DNA of 64,000 nt from Halobaculum marinum (lineage in GTDB: Archaea > Halobacteriota > Halobacteria > Halobacteriales > Haloferacaceae), in the NCBI RefSeq assembly GCF_029338555.1, contig NZ_CP119989.1:1364001-1428000 (forward strand), given 5' to 3'. The notes beneath the pieces are model-generated. The model made no database searches and was not told where the DNA came from. It worked only from the letters and a program-made list of their open reading frames with translations. Of the stretch, positions 52,049 to 60,652 are shown one piece after another (position 1 is the stretch's first letter; each line of letters begins with the position of its first letter). A program made the position numbers and the translations under genes.

Positions 52049-53472
52049 GCGTCGACCGCGAGGCACTGCGCGACACGGCGAAGTACCTCCGCAACGCGCG
52101 GCCCGTCGACCCCGACGAACTGTACGAGTACCTCCCCGACCAGCCCCACCCGGCGGTCGTGCGCACCGCCCTGCGCGAGGAGGCGTTCGACCTCGCGTTG
52201 TTCGAGCGCGAGGACGGCACGTTCGTCCCCGTAGACGAGGAGCCGGTCGACCCGCCGGGATGGGCGCCCGAGGCGCTCCCCGACGAGCACGTCCAGACGG
52301 TCGAGGACCTGCTGTTCGATCGCTACGGCCTCGACTGGCACGAGGGGGAGTCGGGCGACGCGCTCCGCGAGACGGTCGACCGGATGAAGGAGGACTACTA
52401 CCGCGGGCGCCGCGTCGAGTACGACGAGGACGCCGCCCTCGGGTACGCGCTGTACCACCAGCCGGACTTCTACGCCGCCGTCGGCTACGTGCTCGACCGT
52501 CTCGCCGACCGCGGCCTGCTCCCCCGTCGCCTCCGCGTGCTCGACGTGGGCGCCGGCACCGGCGGCCCCGCGCTCGGCCTCCACGACTACCTCCCCGACG
52601 ACGCGCTCGTCGACTACCACGCGCTCGAACCGAGCGCCAACGCCGACGTGCTCGAGGAGGTCCTGGCCGACACCCGGCGCAACTTCCACACGACGGTCCA
52701 CCGCGAGACCGCCGAGGAGTTCGACACCGAGTCGGTGGGCGAGGTCGACCTCGTGCTGTTCGGGAACGTCCTCTCGGAGCTCCACGACCCGGAGGCGGTC
52801 GTCTCCCGGTACCTCGACACGCTCGCCGACGACGGCTCCTGCGTGCTCCTCTCGCCCGCCGACCTCAACACCGCCACCGAGATGCGTCGCGTCGAGCGCG
52901 CGCTCACGCCGCCCGGCGGCGACACGAGCGTGTACGCGCCGGACCTCCGCCTGTGGTCCGGTGACGCCCCCAGCGACCGCGGGTGGTCGTTCGAGGAGCG
53001 TCCCGACCTCGCCGTCCCCTCGTTCCAGCGGAAACTCGACGACGCGGCCACGCGGGCGTACGACGAGGAGCCGGGCACCTACGTCAACACGGACGTGAAG
53101 TTCTCGTGGGCGGTCGTCCGCCCCGACGGCGAGCGCCGCCACCCGGTCGTCGCGAGCGCCGAGCGTCACCACCGGATGGCCGAGTCGGAGGACCACGTCA
53201 CCGACCGGGTGAACCTCCTGTGCGTGAAACTGTCCGACAACCTCGCCCCGCACGACGACGCGAACCCGCTGTTCAAGGTCGGCGACGGCAGCGAGGACCT
53301 GGAGCACTACCTCGTGCTCACTGGCGAGTCCGTCCTCAACCGCGACCTCCGGGAGGCACCGTACGGCGCGATCTTGTCCGTGGAGAACGTGCTCGTCCTC
53401 TGGAACGACGACGAGGGCGCGTACAACCTCGTCTGCAACAAGGAGACGGTCGTCGACTTCGTCGCCGCCTGA
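52045..53472 (+). CDS. Rsm22-type SAM-dependent methyltransferase
   Basis: 475-aa protein of the small-ribosomal-subunit Rsm22 family. The methyltransferase domain starts with SAM motif I 'RLRVLDVGAGTGGPALGLHDYL' near residue 170; 'VDLVLFGNVLSELHD' and 'GSCVLLSPADLN' follow. The N-terminal part (1-150, with 'KYLRNARPVDPDELYEYLPDQPHPAVV') and the long C-terminal domain are typical of archaeal Rsm22-like proteins, whose substrate in archaea is not settled (rRNA or ribosome assembly). The usual zinc-type cysteine cluster of some Rsm22 proteins is not evident. GTG start overlaps the leader ORF. Confidence 0.85.
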   Translation: MSVDREALRDTAKYLRNARPVDPDELYEYLPDQPHPAVVRTALREEAFDLALFEREDGTFVPVDEEPVDPPGWAPEALPDEHVQTVEDLLFDRYGLDWHEGESGDALRETVDRMKEDYYRGRRVEYDEDAALGYALYHQPDFYAAVGYVLDRLADRGLLPRRLRVLDVGAGTGGPALGLHDYLPDDALVDYHALEPSANADVLEEVLADTRRNFHTTVHRETAEEFDTESVGEVDLVLFGNVLSELHDPEAVVSRYLDTLADDGSCVLLSPADLNTATEMRRVERALTPPGGDTSVYAPDLRLWSGDAPSDRGWSFEERPDLAVPSFQRKLDDAATRAYDEEPGTYVNTDVKFSWAVVRPDGERRHPVVASAERHHRMAESEDHVTDRVNLLCVKLSDNLAPHDDANPLFKVGDGSEDLEHYLVLTGESVLNRDLREAPYGAILSVENVLVLWNDDEGAYNLVCNKETVVDFVAA

Positions 53473-53508
53473 CGAGGCCACGGGGCCACGGGGCGGCGCG
53501 AGCGCCGC

Positions 53509-54696
53509 TCAGGCAGGGCCGTACCGCGCGACGCCGACTCGTGCCGCCGCGACAGCGACCGCGCCGAACACGACCACCGCACCGACCGCGAGGTACGAGA
53601 CGGGGTCGCCGCTCCCGACCGCCAGTTTCGCGGCGACGTTCGCGGGGTTGACCGGCGACAGCGCGGCCAGCCCGAACAGTCCGAGCACACCCAGCGAGTA
53701 CACCGTCTGGGCGGCGCGGCGGTCGGGGGCGGTCAGCGCCAGCGCGGCGCCGAGTGCCGTCACGAGCGCCGCGAGTCCGGCGGTCAGCCCCAGCAGCGCG
53801 AGCACGCCCGCCATCGTGGAGACCAGGTTCGGGCCGGGTGCGATGGCGGTGCCGTTCGCGGACAGCAATGCGAGCCACAGCGCCGCCTGCACGGGCGCGA
53901 GCCCCGCCGCCGCCAGCAGTTTCCCCTCGACGATGTCGGTCATCGTGACCGGGGCCACCCGGAGCAGTTCGAGCGTCCCGCGCTCCAGTTCCTCGGTGAG
54001 CGAGTCGACCGTCACCGACCCGGCGATGAACACCGGCAGAAACAGCAGGAGCGGCACGAGCACCGTGTACGTGAACCCGAAGTACGGGGACGCGCCGGCG
54101 CCCGGGGGCAGTTCGAGCGTCTCGGCGGTCAGCGACGCCGACCGCTGGTCGCGCTCCAGTCGCTCGAACGCGCGGAGCGCCTCACGGGCCCGCACCACCA
54201 CCAGCGTCGTGGCGACGTTGCTGTCGGGGACGAGCACCCGCACCTCCAGTCTGCCGTCGGTCGTCGCCGTCGCCAACATGGCGGCGTCCACCTCGCGGTC
54301 GTTGAACGCCTCGGCGGCGGCCTCACGTCCCGGGTACAGCCGTCCGTCCATGCCGTCGGTCGACTCCACCGCCCGGAGCAGGTCGTTCGCGTCGTCTCCC
54401 GCGACCGCCGTCTCGACCGAGTAGCCCGCGGCCGACCCCGGGTCGTACAACGAGACGAGGCCGACGACGAGGAACGACGAGAACGCCGCCACGAACAGTT
54501 GGATGAGCAGCGCGAGCACGATGGTCTTCTCGGCCCGCAGCGACGCCAACTCGCGCTTCGCGATGGTCCAACGCGGGTCGCGACCGGTGCGCTCGTCGGC
54601 GGCGACGGTGCCCGGAACCGGGTTCGGCGCGTCGGCGGGGACACCGCCGGTCGCGTGGTCGGCTCCCCCGTCCGTCCGCTGGCCGTCGTCACCCAA
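53509..54696 (-). CDS. ABC-2 type transporter permease
   Basis: 395-aa membrane protein, last gene of the exporter operon. One helix near residue 60 ('VLALLIQLFVAAFSSFLVVGLVSLY'), a 150-residue extracellular region, then about five helices ('VLVPLLLFLPVFIAGSVTVDSL', 'AGLAPVQAALWLALLSA', 'MAGVLALLGLTAGLAALVTALGAALAL' and two more). The loop 'EELERGTLELLRVAPVTMTDIVEGKLLAA' is the ABC-2 coupling region. NatB/CcmB-like topology fits export of a small molecule or ion. It overlaps the upstream permease-protease gene by 8 bp. Confidence 0.85.
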   Translation of the reverse strand: MGDDGQRTDGGADHATGGVPADAPNPVPGTVAADERTGRDPRWTIAKRELASLRAEKTIVLALLIQLFVAAFSSFLVVGLVSLYDPGSAAGYSVETAVAGDDANDLLRAVESTDGMDGRLYPGREAAAEAFNDREVDAAMLATATTDGRLEVRVLVPDSNVATTLVVVRAREALRAFERLERDQRSASLTAETLELPPGAGASPYFGFTYTVLVPLLLFLPVFIAGSVTVDSLTEELERGTLELLRVAPVTMTDIVEGKLLAAAGLAPVQAALWLALLSANGTAIAPGPNLVSTMAGVLALLGLTAGLAALVTALGAALALTAPDRRAAQTVYSLGVLGLFGLAALSPVNPANVAAKLAVGSGDPVSYLAVGAVVVFGAVAVAAARVGVARYGPA

Positions 54697-56500
54697 GGGC
54701 GCTCACCACCGTGAGGTCGTACGCGAAGTGAATCGCCATCGCGACCGCGAGCGTCGCGGCCCACGACCGGACGCCCCTCGTCGCACCGACCGCCGCGACG
54801 GCGGCCGTGACGACGTGGAGGACGAGCGGGAGCGCGAGCAATCCCACACCCCCGAGCACGCCGAGGTCGGCGCCGACGCCGGAGGTCGCGAACGCCGCCT
54901 CGCCCAGTGGGAGCGACCCGAGGCCGACGATCTGAACGACGGCGGTCGCCTTCTCGGCGACGAAGAAGCCGGCGCCCGACAGCGCGCCAAGTTTCAGCGC
55001 CGTCAGTAAGTCCGCCTCGAAGCGCGACTCGTGGAAGCCGGCGAAGATGGCGACGCCCTTCGCGACCTCTTCGACGACGGCGACGACGACGAGCAGGCCG
55101 ACGATGGCGGCGCCTTGCGGCAGCGCGAACAGGAGCGCGACCGCGAGCAACTCGGCGACGAACACGAACGGGATCGACAGCGCCGCGAGGATCGCCACGT
55201 CGCGCGGGCGGTGCAGGCGAACCGCGAGCGCGTCGAGGAACTTCAGCGGCACCGACCGCTGGGTGAACATGTCCTCTTCGCGGTAGACGCCGACGCCCAT
55301 CGCGAACAGCGTGCCCGCGACGAGGTAGAACGGCCCCGTCGAGAACAGGTACTCGCCGATCGACACGGCCTCGCCCTGCAGGTCGCGCACGACGAGCGTC
55401 AGCGGCGAGATGAGCGCCACCGGCGTCACCGTCGCGAAGATGGCGGGGACGAACGCGTACGTCGTCAGCGCGACCGAGACGGTGACGGTGACGAAGGTGA
55501 GTTCCTTGAACGAGCGGGCGAACATCGCGCCGACGAACGTCGCCGCGAGGAACACCAGCGCGATGGGGAACACCGCCGCGACCGACAACACGCCCCCGCC
55601 CACGCCCAGTGCGATGAGCGTGGTGGCGACGAGCGCGACCGCGGCGTACGGGAGCGTCTTGCCCGCGACGATGTCCGACTGCGACAGCGGCGCGACGAGC
55701 AGGAGTTCACCGCGGCGGTTGATCCGCTCGTTCAGAATCGTCGAGCCGTACGCCTGGATGACGAAGTTCATCGGCACGAGGAACGCGAACGCGAGCACGA
55801 GCGAGGAGAACGGGAACGGCGGAGATATCTCGGCTGGCGACCCCGTGGGCTGGCCGCCGAACAGCGGCCCCGCGGCGCCACCGAAGTCCGGCACGCTGAG
55901 CGCGCCACCGTCGTCGCCGTCGTCACCGCTCCCCGAGCCTGCACCGCCCGCACCGTCGCCGTCGCCGGCGCCGCCGGGCGATCCGTCGTCGTCGTCCGCG
56001 CCGTCGGTCCCCGACGCGTCGGTCGCGCCGATCCGTTCGCTGGCGCGCTCGACGTAGCTGAGGGTGACGCCGACCGGGAACGCGGCAGACTGGTTCTCCT
56101 CGGCGCGGAGGAGGCGGGCGTTGTGCCCCTCGACGGCCGAGCGGAACGCAGCGAGCGCGGCCTCCCCCTTGCGGGTGTCGGCGACCGAGACGCTCGCCTC
56201 GCGGTCGGTCGGGTCGCGGTCGTCGACGTACACGTCCGCGCCGGGCGACCCGACGGGAACCGGCTCCAGCGGCGTCGACTGCGCCACCGGGTCGTGGTAC
56301 GGGCTGTCCGGGCTGACGGCGACGGCGTAGATGTCCTCGTCGAGCGCGACGCCACCGGCGAGCGCGCCGCCGGCGACGACGCCGAGCGTGAGCAGGAGCG
56401 CGACCGCACCCAACACCGCGGTTCTGCGGTCGAGGGTGCCGGTCGCCCGGCTCACCTCCCAGCGCGCCACCCGGAGCAGTTTCCGGGGGGAGAGCCTCAC
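54689..56500 (-). CDS. ABC-2 permease fused to a PrsW-type intramembrane protease, 603 aa
   Basis: A fusion. Residues 1-410 are an ABC-2 permease: N-terminal helix ('TAVLGAVALLLTLGVVAGGALAGG'), an exported region with an Asp/Gly-rich stretch (161-199), then five helices around 'ILNERINRRGELLLVAPLSQSDIVAGKTLPY' (coupling loop). Residues 430-603 are a PrsW/CAAX-like glutamic protease: 'VVVAVVEEVAKGVAIFAGF' (E477-E478-x2-K481), 'GAGFFVAEKA' (E516), H562 in 'LHVVTAAV' and H591 in 'AIHFAYDLTVV'. These match the EExxK, FxxxE and His sites of PrsW. The start codon at 56500 overlaps the ATPase gene's stop (56497-56500). So the exporter carries its own intramembrane protease. Confidence 0.85.
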   Translation of the reverse strand: MRLSPRKLLRVARWEVSRATGTLDRRTAVLGAVALLLTLGVVAGGALAGGVALDEDIYAVAVSPDSPYHDPVAQSTPLEPVPVGSPGADVYVDDRDPTDREASVSVADTRKGEAALAAFRSAVEGHNARLLRAEENQSAAFPVGVTLSYVERASERIGATDASGTDGADDDDGSPGGAGDGDGAGGAGSGSGDDGDDGGALSVPDFGGAAGPLFGGQPTGSPAEISPPFPFSSLVLAFAFLVPMNFVIQAYGSTILNERINRRGELLLVAPLSQSDIVAGKTLPYAAVALVATTLIALGVGGGVLSVAAVFPIALVFLAATFVGAMFARSFKELTFVTVTVSVALTTYAFVPAIFATVTPVALISPLTLVVRDLQGEAVSIGEYLFSTGPFYLVAGTLFAMGVGVYREEDMFTQRSVPLKFLDALAVRLHRPRDVAILAALSIPFVFVAELLAVALLFALPQGAAIVGLLVVVAVVEEVAKGVAIFAGFHESRFEADLLTALKLGALSGAGFFVAEKATAVVQIVGLGSLPLGEAAFATSGVGADLGVLGGVGLLALPLVLHVVTAAVAAVGATRGVRSWAATLAVAMAIHFAYDLTVVSALG

Positions 56501-57519
56501 GGCTCCGGGCCCCCGCCGTCGGTCGTCGCCTCCGGGGGCGCCTCCTCGCTGGCGGCGTCGTCAGCGTCGTCAGGGTCGCCTCCGTCGCCTGCGCTCGCGC
56601 CGGTCGCGCCGGTCGCGCCAGTCGCGCCGGGGTCGACGCGGCGACTCCCCGGCATCGGCTGCCCGGCCACGTCGAGGAAGATCTCCTCCAGCGTCGACTC
56701 CCGCGTGCGGATGTCGACGACCTCGCCGCCGGCCTCGGCTGCCGCCGCGCGCACGTCTTCGACGGCGTCCATCGAGTCGACGACCGTCAGGTGGCGGTCG
56801 CCGTCGGGGTCGCTCTCCGCGACGGGAACGGTCGTGAACACGCGGTAGGTCGTCTCCCCGTGTTCGGCCCGAATCTCCTCGACCGTGCCGCGGGCGACGA
56901 TCCGCCCCTCGTTCATGATGACGACGCGGTCACACACCGACTCGACGTGGTAGAGGTTGTGCGCCGAGAACAGCACGGTCTTGCCCGCGTCGGCGAGCGC
57001 GCGCACGTACTCCAGGACGTAGTTCGTCGTGAGCGGGTCCAGCCCCGACGCTGGCTCGTCGTAGATCAGCACGTCGGGGTCGTTGACGAGCGAGCGCGCG
57101 ATGGCGACCTTCCGCTTCATCCCCTTCGACACGTCGCCGAGGCGGCGGTCGCGGTGCTCCAGTTCCAGGTCGTCGAGCGCGGTCTCGATCCGTTGGTTCG
57201 CGGTCTCGCGGGGTACCTCGTACAGGTCGGCGAAGAAGCGGAGGTAGCTCCGCGCTGTCATGTCCTCGTACAGCGGCGACTCCTCTGGGAGGAATCCCAG
57301 CGCGGTCCGGGTCTCCGGGTCGCCGGCTGGCGCGCCCGCCACCGCGACCGTACCGGCAGTCGGCTCGATGAGCCCCGCCAGCGTCTTCAGCGTCGTCGTC
57401 TTGCCCGCCCCATTCGGGCCGACGACGCCGAATATCTCCCCCGGCTCCACGTCGAAGGTACTCCCGTGCACGGCGACGAAGTCGCCGTACACCTTCCGCA
57501 GGCCGTCGACGGTTATCAC
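56497..57519 (-). CDS. ABC transporter ATP-binding protein
   Basis: 340-aa NatA-type ATPase. Walker A 'GPNGAGKTTTLKTL', Q-loop 'LGFLPEESPLYEDMTA', signature 'DVSKGMKRKVAIAR', Walker B 'VLIYDEPASGLDPLT', H-loop 'FSAHNLYHVESV'. The last 60 residues are a Gly/Ala/Thr tail (three GAT repeats encoded by a 9-bp repeat at about 56607-56640) and an acidic end. First gene of the exporter operon: GTG 57519 starts 22-27 nt after 'tatatc' at 57541-57546. The permease-protease and second permease overlap in sequence behind it. Confidence 0.9.
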   Translation of the reverse strand: MITVDGLRKVYGDFVAVHGSTFDVEPGEIFGVVGPNGAGKTTTLKTLAGLIEPTAGTVAVAGAPAGDPETRTALGFLPEESPLYEDMTARSYLRFFADLYEVPRETANQRIETALDDLELEHRDRRLGDVSKGMKRKVAIARSLVNDPDVLIYDEPASGLDPLTTNYVLEYVRALADAGKTVLFSAHNLYHVESVCDRVVIMNEGRIVARGTVEEIRAEHGETTYRVFTTVPVAESDPDGDRHLTVVDSMDAVEDVRAAAAEAGGEVVDIRTRESTLEEIFLDVAGQPMPGSRRVDPGATGATGATGASAGDGGDPDDADDAASEEAPPEATTDGGGPEP

Positions 57520-57540
57520 ACCCGCCTCTTCGAGCGCCCC

Positions 57541-57546
57541 GATATA
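57541..57546 (-). promoter_or_regulatory. TATA box of the ABC exporter operon
   Basis: The plus strand reads 'gatata' (minus strand 'tatatc'), 22-27 nt before the GTG start of the ATPase gene. It supports a leaderless mRNA and the GTG start. Confidence 0.6.
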
Positions 57547-57614
57547 GGGGCGTCGCCGCGCCTATCGCGGGTGAGAACGGTCGTCGCGTGGCTCGGTCGA
57601 TCGGCCGACGCCGC

Positions 57615-57824
57615 TCACTCGTGTGGCCGGTACTCGACGAAGCCGAAGGTGGTGAACTGCTCCGCCTCGGCCCCCGACTCAGCGGCCTCGACGAACGGCG
57701 CCGCGTTCCGGCGCGGGTCGCTCGGCGACGCCGTCAGCGCCGTCCGCTCGTCCGGCGCCCAGCCGTCGACCGCGCCGCTCGCCATCGCCCCGCTGTAGGA
57801 GTCGATCGTCGTCTGTAGGCTCAT
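57615..57824 (-). CDS. Small hypothetical protein, 69 aa
   Basis: A 69-aa acidic protein ('MSLQTTIDSYSGAMASGAVDGWAPDERTALTASPSDPRRNAAPFVEAAESG...GFVEYRPHE'). Family not known to me. Start at ATG 57824 because 'gtatttg' at about 57849-57856 lies 27 nt upstream; the frame also opens at 57851 but inside that promoter. An inverted repeat directly upstream of the promoter (57868-57883) may be its operator. Downstream is the ABC operon promoter region. Confidence 0.65.
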   Translation of the reverse strand: MSLQTTIDSYSGAMASGAVDGWAPDERTALTASPSDPRRNAAPFVEAAESGAEAEQFTTFGFVEYRPHE

Positions 57825-57867
57825 ACCTGATCTATTCGTCTCATCCGACAAATACGTTTCTACAGAC

Positions 57868-57883
57868 TACTCAAAAGCGAGTA
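57868..57883. repeat. Inverted repeat upstream of the 69-aa gene promoter
   Basis: TACTC-n6-GAGTA, 16 bp, located just before the TATA/BRE region of the 69-aa gene (TATA about 57849-57856 on the minus strand). Such a position suits an activator site. The 11-mer CTACTCAAAAG also occurs at 61947-61957. Confidence 0.35.
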
Positions 57884-58022
57884 AAGATTTATGAGCTATC
57901 TGGTTCGGAGCGATCCGAACGCTGGCCGGTCGGCTCTTGGGGGAGCACAGCGGAGGTGAGACGCCGTCGAGCAGTCGCTAGACGCGCTTGGTCAGTGAGA
58001 ACTCGTCGTCGCTCGCGGAAGA

Positions 58023-58148
58023 TTACTCGTCGTCGTCGCCGCCGTCGGTCCGCACGTCGGGTTTCTCGTTGCCTCGTTCCCACACTCGGTCCGCGGAGGC
58101 TCCGTTCGGCGCTGTGTGACTGATGTCCCGCATCGTTCGTTCTGCCAT
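58023..58148 (-). CDS. 41-aa acidic protein (short conserved-looking haloarchaeal ORF)
   Basis: ORF 'MAERTMRDISHTAPNGASADRVWERGNEKPDVRTDG' plus a short acidic tail ending DDDE, 41 residues, ending TAA. It reads as a genuine haloarchaeal protein: acidic, G/C third positions, and with the 'NRVWERG'-like segment that I remember from other small haloarchaeal ORFs (not checked). A weak TATA-like 'caagtag' about 28 nt upstream (around 58173-58179) fits a leaderless ATG at 58148. Two longer overlapping minus-strand frames (from 58206 and 58189) are basic and probably spurious. Function unknown. Confidence 0.5.
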   Translation of the reverse strand: MAERTMRDISHTAPNGASADRVWERGNEKPDVRTDGGDDDE

Positions 58149-58358
58149 CGTGACACAGAGCAACACGCCGAACTACTTGAGCGTTCCATGGATCCACCTT
58201 AGACACACAATACCATATTAATCAGATTATATGCTTGAAGCACGCGCCGAACGACCGATCAGTTCCGGTGGGTTCCACCGGTTCGAGACTGGACACGTCT
58301 CCGACTGCACCGGTCGCCGCTGTCACGGATGTGGCTGCGACGCCACGCGGCAGTAAGG

Positions 58359-58366
58359 GTATATAC
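58359..58366 (+). promoter_or_regulatory. TATA box of the carbonic anhydrase gene
   Basis: 'gtatatac' centred about 28 nt before the ATG at 58390; it rules out the alternative start at 58372. Confidence 0.7.
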
Positions 58367-58389
58367 GTGATGTGCCGGAAAGCGCGAGT

Positions 58390-59070
58390 ATGAACGCGAC
58401 GGTCATGGATCTTTTGCACGACAACGCCGCCCACGCTCGGGAGTTCTCGTCTCGCTTCGACGACGTCCAAGCCGGACAACACCCGGAGGCGGTGACGGTG
58501 TGCTGTTCGGACTCGCGAGTGCTCCAAGACCACGTCTTCGGCAACGACACCCCCGGACGGCTGTTCACCTGCGGCAACATCGGGAACCGGGTGATCCAGC
58601 ACACTGACGCCGGCGAAGTCGTCTCCGGCGACGTGTTGTACCCGCTCGTACACACGGCGACCCGCACCGCGGTCGTCGTCGGTCACACCGGCTGTGGCGC
58701 CGTCACGGCGACGTACGCCGCGCTCACGGACGGGGTGTCGGAGCCGCCGGGGATCGAACACTGCATCGACCTCCTCGCGCCGCACCTCGAACCGGGCGTC
58801 GACCGCCTCCCCGACGACCTCGACGCCGACGGTGCGGTGAACAGGCTCGTCGAGTACAACGTCGACTGGCAGGTGGACGCCCTCCTCGACAGCGACGACG
58901 TGCCCGCCGACACCGACGTGGTCGGCGTCGTCTACGACTTCCAGGACGTGTACGACGGCGAGCGCGGCGAGGTGCACGTGGTCAACGTCGACGGCGAGCG
59001 CGACCCCGAGACGCTCCGCGAGGCCAACCCAGACGCCGCCGACCGGATCGACCGGCTCTGGACGTACTGA
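58390..59070 (+). CDS. Beta-class carbonic anhydrase
   Basis: 226-aa Zn enzyme hydrating CO2 to bicarbonate. Zn ligands of the beta class are clear: Cys in 'VTVCCSDSRVLQDHVFG' and the His/Cys pair in 'VVGHTGCGAVTATYAAL' (H-x2-C); the Asp-Arg dyad is in 'CSDSR'. 'FTCGNIGNRV' is the family's third conserved block. The C-terminal half is longer and acidic, as in haloarchaeal forms. Cytosolic, single gene with a strong promoter. Confidence 0.92.
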   Translation: MNATVMDLLHDNAAHAREFSSRFDDVQAGQHPEAVTVCCSDSRVLQDHVFGNDTPGRLFTCGNIGNRVIQHTDAGEVVSGDVLYPLVHTATRTAVVVGHTGCGAVTATYAALTDGVSEPPGIEHCIDLLAPHLEPGVDRLPDDLDADGAVNRLVEYNVDWQVDALLDSDDVPADTDVVGVVYDFQDVYDGERGEVHVVNVDGERDPETLREANPDAADRIDRLWTY

Positions 59071-59134
59071 GTCGGCCGTCGTCCAACCCCTTTCCCGCGA
59101 CCGATTTATCAGCCGCGTCGGCATCTGCGAACGC

Positions 59135-60196
59135 GTGAACGCGTTTACTCCACCGGACGACGAGACGCTGCTGTCGGGTCGCGTCGACTGGGTCGACGCG
59201 GCGGGCGTCGCCCGACTCGTCGCCCACCCGTTGTCGGGGGTCGACACCGAGTACCCGCACGCGACCGGCGCCGTCGACGGTCCCGGAGACGTGCCGCCCC
59301 CGAGCGAACAGCACCCCGTGTTCTACGGCTGCTTCGACTGGCACTCGGCGGTCCACAGCCACTGGGCGCTCGTCCGCACACTGCGACTGTTCGACGACCA
59401 CCCCGAACGCGACCGGATCGTCGCCGGCATCGACGCCCGCCTCACGCTCGAGAACGTCGCCCGCGAGGTGGCGTTCTTCGACGACCACGAGACGTTCGAG
59501 CGACCGTACGGCTGGGCGTGGTTGTTCGCGCTCGCGGCGGAGTTGGACCGATGGGACGACGAGCGTGCCGACGAGTGGAGCGCCACCCTCCGACCGCTCG
59601 AAACGCGAATCAGGTCGCTGCTCGCCCGTCGCTTCCTCGGGTTCGAGCGGCCGTTCCGCGTCGGCACGCACGGCAACACCGCGTTCGCGCTGAGTCTGGT
59701 CCTCGACTACACGCGGACGGTCGGCGACGACGACCTCGCGGCGACGGTGACGGAGACGACGGTCGACTACTACGGCGACGACACGGACGCACCGGTCGGC
59801 TACGAGCCGCTCGGGTGGGATTTCATCTCCCCGACGCTGACGGAGGCCGACTTGCTGCGTCGGGTGCTCCCGACGGACGAGTTCGCGTCGTGGTTCGCGG
59901 CGTTCCTCCCCGACCTCGGCGCGCTCCCGGACCCGGTGGCCGTCGACGACGGCGAGAGCGGGGTGGCGCTCCACTTGATCGGGCTGAACCTCTCGCGGGC
60001 GTGGTGTCTCGCCGGCGTCGCCGACGCGCTCCCCGGTGGCGAGCGAACGGAGACGGTCCGCGCGAGCGCGGTCGACCACGCCCGGCGCGGCCTCGGGGCG
60101 GCGTTCACCGACGACTACGCCGGGTCACACTGGCTGTCGTCGTTCGCGCTGTACCTACTCACCCGGAACGAGGGCGGGATCGGGGTCGAGGCGTAA
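59135..60196 (+). CDS. DUF2891 family protein
   Basis: 353-aa helical protein that I recognise as the DUF2891 family: 'HPVFYGCFDWHSAVHSHWALVRTLRLF' near residue 60, 'RPYGWAWLFALAAELDRWDD', 'GTHGNTAFALSLVLDYTR', 'FISPTLTEADLLRRVLP', and 'GLNLSRAWCLAGVADALPGG'. The conserved His/Trp/Arg positions suggest a (alpha/alpha) toroid, as in glycan-processing enzymes, but no activity is known. GTG 59135 with 'gatttatc' TATA about 59103-59110. Convergent with the luciferase-like gene. Confidence 0.85.
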   Translation: MNAFTPPDDETLLSGRVDWVDAAGVARLVAHPLSGVDTEYPHATGAVDGPGDVPPPSEQHPVFYGCFDWHSAVHSHWALVRTLRLFDDHPERDRIVAGIDARLTLENVAREVAFFDDHETFERPYGWAWLFALAAELDRWDDERADEWSATLRPLETRIRSLLARRFLGFERPFRVGTHGNTAFALSLVLDYTRTVGDDDLAATVTETTVDYYGDDTDAPVGYEPLGWDFISPTLTEADLLRRVLPTDEFASWFAAFLPDLGALPDPVAVDDGESGVALHLIGLNLSRAWCLAGVADALPGGERTETVRASAVDHARRGLGAAFTDDYAGSHWLSSFALYLLTRNEGGIGVEA

Positions 60197-60205
60197 CCGA
60201 CCGAC

Positions 60206-60652
60206 TCACGCCGCCCGGCGCTCGAAGGCGGCGCGGACGGCTTCGCTCGGCGCCAACTCGGCCAGTTCGGCGTGGACGTCGACGTCGGCCAGTTCCTCCG
60301 CACCGGCGGGCGTCTTCTGAAGGACGGCGACGTGGTAGAGGTACGAGAGCCGCAGGAGCCACCGGGCGTGGTCGTACTCGTCTTCGGCTCCGATCCGGTA
60401 GGTCGTCCACCCTGACTCGACGAGCAGGTGGTGTTCGCCGGTGTGGCCCTCCTCGATCAGGACGTCGCGGAGCGCACGCAGGTACGCGATGTCGAGCATC
60501 CCCCAGGCGTGGACGTGGCCGATCTCACGGGGGCCGACTCGGAACTCCGTCCCCCCGAAGCGGTGCTCGCCGACCGCGACGTGCGGCCACGACCCCACCT
60601 CGTCGATCAGTCGCTCGACTGTCTCACTCACCGCGACTCGCTCGGATGACAT
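60206..60652 (-). CDS. Luciferase-like domain protein (DUF5519 type)
   Basis: 148-aa protein whose core 'GGTEFRVGPREIGHVHAWGMLDIAYLRALRDVLIEEGHTGEHHLLVESGWTTYRI' resembles the small 'luciferase domain' family (DUF5519). No FMN-luciferase activity is implied. Start ATG 60652 with 'gcttatgc' at about 60677-60684 gives a leaderless transcript. The longer frame to 60730 is not used. Confidence 0.78.
   Translation of the reverse strand: MSSERVAVSETVERLIDEVGSWPHVAVGEHRFGGTEFRVGPREIGHVHAWGMLDIAYLRALRDVLIEEGHTGEHHLLVESGWTTYRIGAEDEYDHARWLLRLSYLYHVAVLQKTPAGAEELADVDVHAELAELAPSEAVRAAFERRAA

Noticed and set aside
57889-58206. Longer minus-strand ORF over the 41-aa gene
   Set aside because: Its Arg-rich product (runs of R, no acidic residues) looks like the shadow of the acidic frame in another register.
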